Origin: an uncultured Bacteroidales bacterium
GTDB taxonomy: Bacteria; Bacteroidota; Bacteroidia; Bacteroidales; UBA3663
Length of the DNA: 7,456 nucleotides
NCBI GenBank assembly: GCA_937899265.1
Contig: CALBPV010000122.1
Location: forward strand, 1 to 7,456
Direction: 5' to 3'
Position 1 is the first letter of the stretch. Each line of letters begins with the position of its first letter. The translations under genes were made by a program, and so were the position numbers. Below are positions 4,800 to 7,456 of the stretch, piece after piece. The notes beneath the pieces were generated by a model that worked only from the letters and a program-made list of their open reading frames with translations, ran no database searches and was not told where the DNA came from.

Positions 4800-7325
4800 T
4801 TATTCAATTTCGACCACAGTAATGCCCGTTCCACCGAACTGAACGTGTTCGTCGTGGTAGCCGGAGATACCGGCGACAGAGGCGAGATACTGGCGCACGA
4901 CCTGGCGGAGGGCACCGGTGCCTGTGCCGTGGAGGATGCGCACCTGGGGGACGGAGAGCATAATGGCATCGTCGATGTAGTAGGAGACGGCGGAGAGCGC
5001 TTCGTCGGCACGCATGCCGCGGATGTCGAGTTCGGTCTTGAAGCGGAGACGACGGTTGCGCATCTCATCGGAGACCGAAGCGTCGTGGACGGAGGAGCGC
5101 ATCGCCTGCTCAATGAAGGAGCCTTTGCCGGAGGTGGCCGAGGGGGAGACCTTGACGTGTTCGAGACGCGAAATGTCGAGGGTGCTCTTAATCATGCCGA
5201 AGGCGACGAGACACTGGGAGCCGTTGGAGGAGAGAACTTCGCCTACGGAGGTTTGCCCCTTGATGCGCACAGCGTCACCAGGCGCGAAAGACGGAGTTTC
5301 GGGCACGGCCTTGCTGCCGGAAGGACGGTTACGACCCTTGGCTTTGCGGGGAGAGGAATCCGCAGGCGGGGTGTTGACCTTCTCGACAAAGTCGCGGAAG
5401 TCGCGCCGGATGGAGCGTGTGGCTTCTTTCTCGGCCTGGGCTTCCTTGATGTCGCGGATGGTCTTCTCGATGCGGGCATTGGCCTCGGAGAGAAGACGTG
5501 AAGCCTGACTTTGTGCCTCCTCGAGCACATCGCGCCGGGAGGTCTGTATCTTGTCGAGGCGTTCGTTGAGTTTGGCCTTGAGAGCCTCGAGTTCTTTCTC
5601 GCGGAGGTGGACCTGTTCGCGTTTCTGCTGCCAGTAGCGACGGTCGCGCTGGATGTCGTGGAGATACTTATCGACATTGACATAGTCGCTGCCCACAATC
5701 TCCTTGGCCCGGGCAATGATGTCGGCAGGGAGACCTATTTTGTGGGCAATCTCGATGGCGAAAGAGGAGCCGGGTCGTCCCACTTCGAGCATGAAGAGGG
5801 GCCGCATGTTGGTCTGGTCGTAGAGCATGGCCCCGTTGGCGATGCCGGGCGTCTCGTCGGCAAAGAGTTTGAGATTGTTGAAGTGGGTGGTGATGACGCC
5901 ACGTGCTTCGTTGGCGTTGAGTCCGCCGAGGATGGCCTGGGCAATGGCTCCGCCTATCTGGGGTTCGGTGCCGGAGCCCATCTCGTCGATGAGCAGGAGA
6001 GAACGGGAGGAAGCCCGTCGCAGGAAGAGCTTCATGTTGGTGAGATGGGACGAATAGGTGGAGAGGTCGTTGTCGATGCTCTGCTGGTCGCCGATGTCCA
6101 TCATGATGTCGTCATAGACGGCACAGGTGGAGTTGTAGCGCATAGGGACGGGGAGGCCGCACTGGAACATATACTGCACCAAGCCCAACGTTTCGAGACA
6201 GACACTCTTGCCGCCGGCATTGGGGCCGGAGATGAGGATGATGCGCTGGTGGGCATTGACAGCGATGTCGAGGGGGACGACGCGTTTGCCCTCGGCTTTA
6301 TACCTTATATATAACAAAGGATGACGGGCCTGAACCCAATCGGTCTCGACAGACACCTCGGAGCCGGAGGAGGCAGCGGATCCGGCAGCGGATTCGGCAA
6401 TGGCGGGCACACAACCCTCAATCTCGCCCGCAAAGCGTGCCTTGGCTCGCAGGAAATCGATGAGTCCCATGAACGTGTAGGCCTCGAGGAGGTCGGGCAG
6501 GAGGGGGCGGATGCGGGCCGTTATCTCGGAGAGGATTCGTATGATTTCCTGCTGTTCGGCAGCTTCGAGTTCGCGAATGCGGTTGTTGGCATCGACAACC
6601 TCGGAGGGCTCGATATAGACGGTTTTGCCGGTAGCGGACTCGTCGTGGACGATGCCGTGGAGACGCCGTTTGTAGGCAGGTGCCACAGGAATGACAAGAC
6701 GTCCGTCGCGCATGGCTGGAGTGACATCGGCCCCGACGTAGCCTTCGCTCCGTGCCTGACGGAGGATGTTGTCGAGCAATTTGCCGATGCCGGAGAGGGT
6801 GCGGTCCATCTCACGACGAATGTTGAGGAGTTCGGGAGAAGCGCTGTCGCGAATGTCGCCGGTGTCGGAGAGAATGCGGTCGATGTCGGCCAGAAGGGGA
6901 GAGAGTTGTGAGGCCAGAGGAGCCTGATCCATAGCCTCGCGGCGCAGCAACGGCCAGGGAGACGGGGCGGACTCGGCAGAGTCGGCATCACCCGTGAAGT
7001 AATGCACCAGGGCGTGGATGGCCGAGAGAGAACGACGGAGGTCGAAGAGTTCTCCGGCTGTGAGCCAGGTGCCCGCAAGACGGATGCGCGAGAAAGCCTC
7101 GCTGAGGTCACAGAAGCCCTCGGTGGGCATGGGGCGTTTGGTGTCGGCCAGGACGAGCATCATTTCGCTGAGGAGACTGAAATCGCGCGAGAGGAGGTCT
7201 CGGTCGGACGAGAAAGACATCTCATCGACGCGCCGTGCCCCCAGTCCGCAAAGTGTGGCCGAGCGCACGAGCGCGCGTATCTTGGAAAAGCCTGATTTAT
7301 CTTCGAAGTTTTCGGGAAATATCAT
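4800..7325 (-). CDS. mutS2: endonuclease MutS2 / MutS-like ATPase with Smr domain
   Basis: This 841-residue protein has the MutS2 layout: N-terminal core and lever helices (about 1-300), an ABC-type ATPase, a coiled-coil arm and a C-terminal Smr domain, without the MutS mismatch-recognition domain. Walker A is GPNAGGKS (367-374), Walker B is LLLIDEMGSGTEP (443-455), and the H-loop histidine is H481 in TTHF. A charged coiled coil covers about 555-645, a basic Ser/Pro-rich linker about 650-675, a small beta segment starting FAPGDAVRIKG about 680-725, and Smr about 763-841 with LDIRG (766-770) and HGTGTG (799-804). In some bacteria MutS2 suppresses recombination; in Bacillus subtilis it acts on collided ribosomes. 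The start MIFPENFEDKSGFSKI is the family N terminus. It begins 2 bp after the TsaC-like stop, implying one operon. An Ala/Ser-rich insert at about 309-323 makes it slightly long. No clear terminator follows it. Confidence 0.96.
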   Translation of the reverse strand: MIFPENFEDKSGFSKIRALVRSATLCGLGARRVDEMSFSSDRDLLSRDFSLLSEMMLVLADTKRPMPTEGFCDLSEAFSRIRLAGTWLTAGELFDLRRSLSAIHALVHYFTGDADSAESAPSPWPLLRREAMDQAPLASQLSPLLADIDRILSDTGDIRDSASPELLNIRREMDRTLSGIGKLLDNILRQARSEGYVGADVTPAMRDGRLVIPVAPAYKRRLHGIVHDESATGKTVYIEPSEVVDANNRIRELEAAEQQEIIRILSEITARIRPLLPDLLEAYTFMGLIDFLRAKARFAGEIEGCVPAIAESAAGSAASSGSEVSVETDWVQARHPLLYIRYKAEGKRVVPLDIAVNAHQRIILISGPNAGGKSVCLETLGLVQYMFQCGLPVPMRYNSTCAVYDDIMMDIGDQQSIDNDLSTYSSHLTNMKLFLRRASSRSLLLIDEMGSGTEPQIGGAIAQAILGGLNANEARGVITTHFNNLKLFADETPGIANGAMLYDQTNMRPLFMLEVGRPGSSFAIEIAHKIGLPADIIARAKEIVGSDYVNVDKYLHDIQRDRRYWQQKREQVHLREKELEALKAKLNERLDKIQTSRRDVLEEAQSQASRLLSEANARIEKTIRDIKEAQAEKEATRSIRRDFRDFVEKVNTPPADSSPRKAKGRNRPSGSKAVPETPSFAPGDAVRIKGQTSVGEVLSSNGSQCLVAFGMIKSTLDISRLEHVKVSPSATSGKGSFIEQAMRSSVHDASVSDEMRNRRLRFKTELDIRGMRADEALSAVSYYIDDAIMLSVPQVRILHGTGTGALRQVVRQYLASVAGISGYHDEHVQFGGTGITVVEIE

Positions 7326-7327
7326 TT

Positions 7328-7456
7328 TCAGTATTCTAATTCGCCCACGCCCTGACGAAGTATCTCGACACCGGCGGTGAGATCGACGACCGTGGAGGGG
7401 AGCGATTCTCCAATGCCGCCGTCAATGAGGATGTCGGCTTGGTTGGCAAAAGCCTC
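7328..7456 (-). CDS. C-terminal end of a TsaC/Sua5/YrdC-family threonylcarbamoyl-AMP synthase (partial)
   Basis: Only the last 42 residues and the TGA stop are inside the window; the gene continues past the right edge. The visible part contains ADILIDGG, then LPSTVVDLT and VEILRQGVG. The pattern IDGG, (P)STVVD(L/C)T, then I(I/L)R(E/Q)G is the C-terminal signature of YrdC/Sua5/YwlC proteins, in which the S-T-V strand lines the ATP/threonine site. Family members make L-threonylcarbamoyl-AMP from threonine, bicarbonate and ATP for the t6A37 modification of ANN-decoding tRNAs. The fragment cannot separate the short TsaC/YwlC form from the longer Sua5 form or a YciO paralogue. Its stop lies 2 bp before the mutS2 ATG, so the pair is co-transcribed and probably translationally coupled. 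Confidence 0.75.
   Translation of the reverse strand, partial: EAFANQADILIDGGIGESLPSTVVDLTAGVEILRQGVGELEY

Overview
The window looks like chromosomal core DNA from a member of the Bacteroidota, most likely a Bacteroidales species of the Prevotella/Bacteroides kind with fairly GC-rich genes. The reasons are three promoters that match the Bacteroidota sigma-ABfr pattern (TTTG at -33, a 19-20 nt spacer, TAnnTTTG at -7), AT-rich leaders without a clear Shine-Dalgarno sequence, and protein sequences that read as Bacteroidetes-type NadB, TrpB2, MutS2 and YchF. The species cannot be named from the sequence alone.

Layout: positions 1-353 hold no gene that I can support. They contain a 41-bp tandem repeat (three copies, probably cut by the left edge), a pair of facing -7-like boxes, a 40-bp block of four 10-bp repeats (ATTCATG/ATTCGTG), and a weak stem-loop just past the ychF stop. 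ychF (minus) and nadB (plus) are divergent and start from back-to-back promoters in a 197-bp gap. nadB converges on trpB2 (minus), and the two share one bidirectional terminator hairpin with a GAAA tetraloop. trpB2 has its own promoter just downstream of mutS2 (minus). mutS2 is preceded two bases upstream by the 3' end of a TsaC/Sua5-type gene that runs off the right edge, so those two form an operon.

Functionally, YchF (a ribosome-associated ATPase), MutS2 (mismatch-repair-like; a collided-ribosome factor in Bacillus) and the TsaC-type protein (t6A modification of tRNA) all touch translation. NadB makes iminoaspartate for NAD synthesis, without nadA or nadC next to it. The trpB2 gene has no trpA or other trp gene beside it and may serve indole salvage or another beta-replacement role.

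I found no defence system, mobile element, CRISPR array or RNA gene. The least explained parts are the repeat-bearing left intergenic region and the long, structured leader of ychF.
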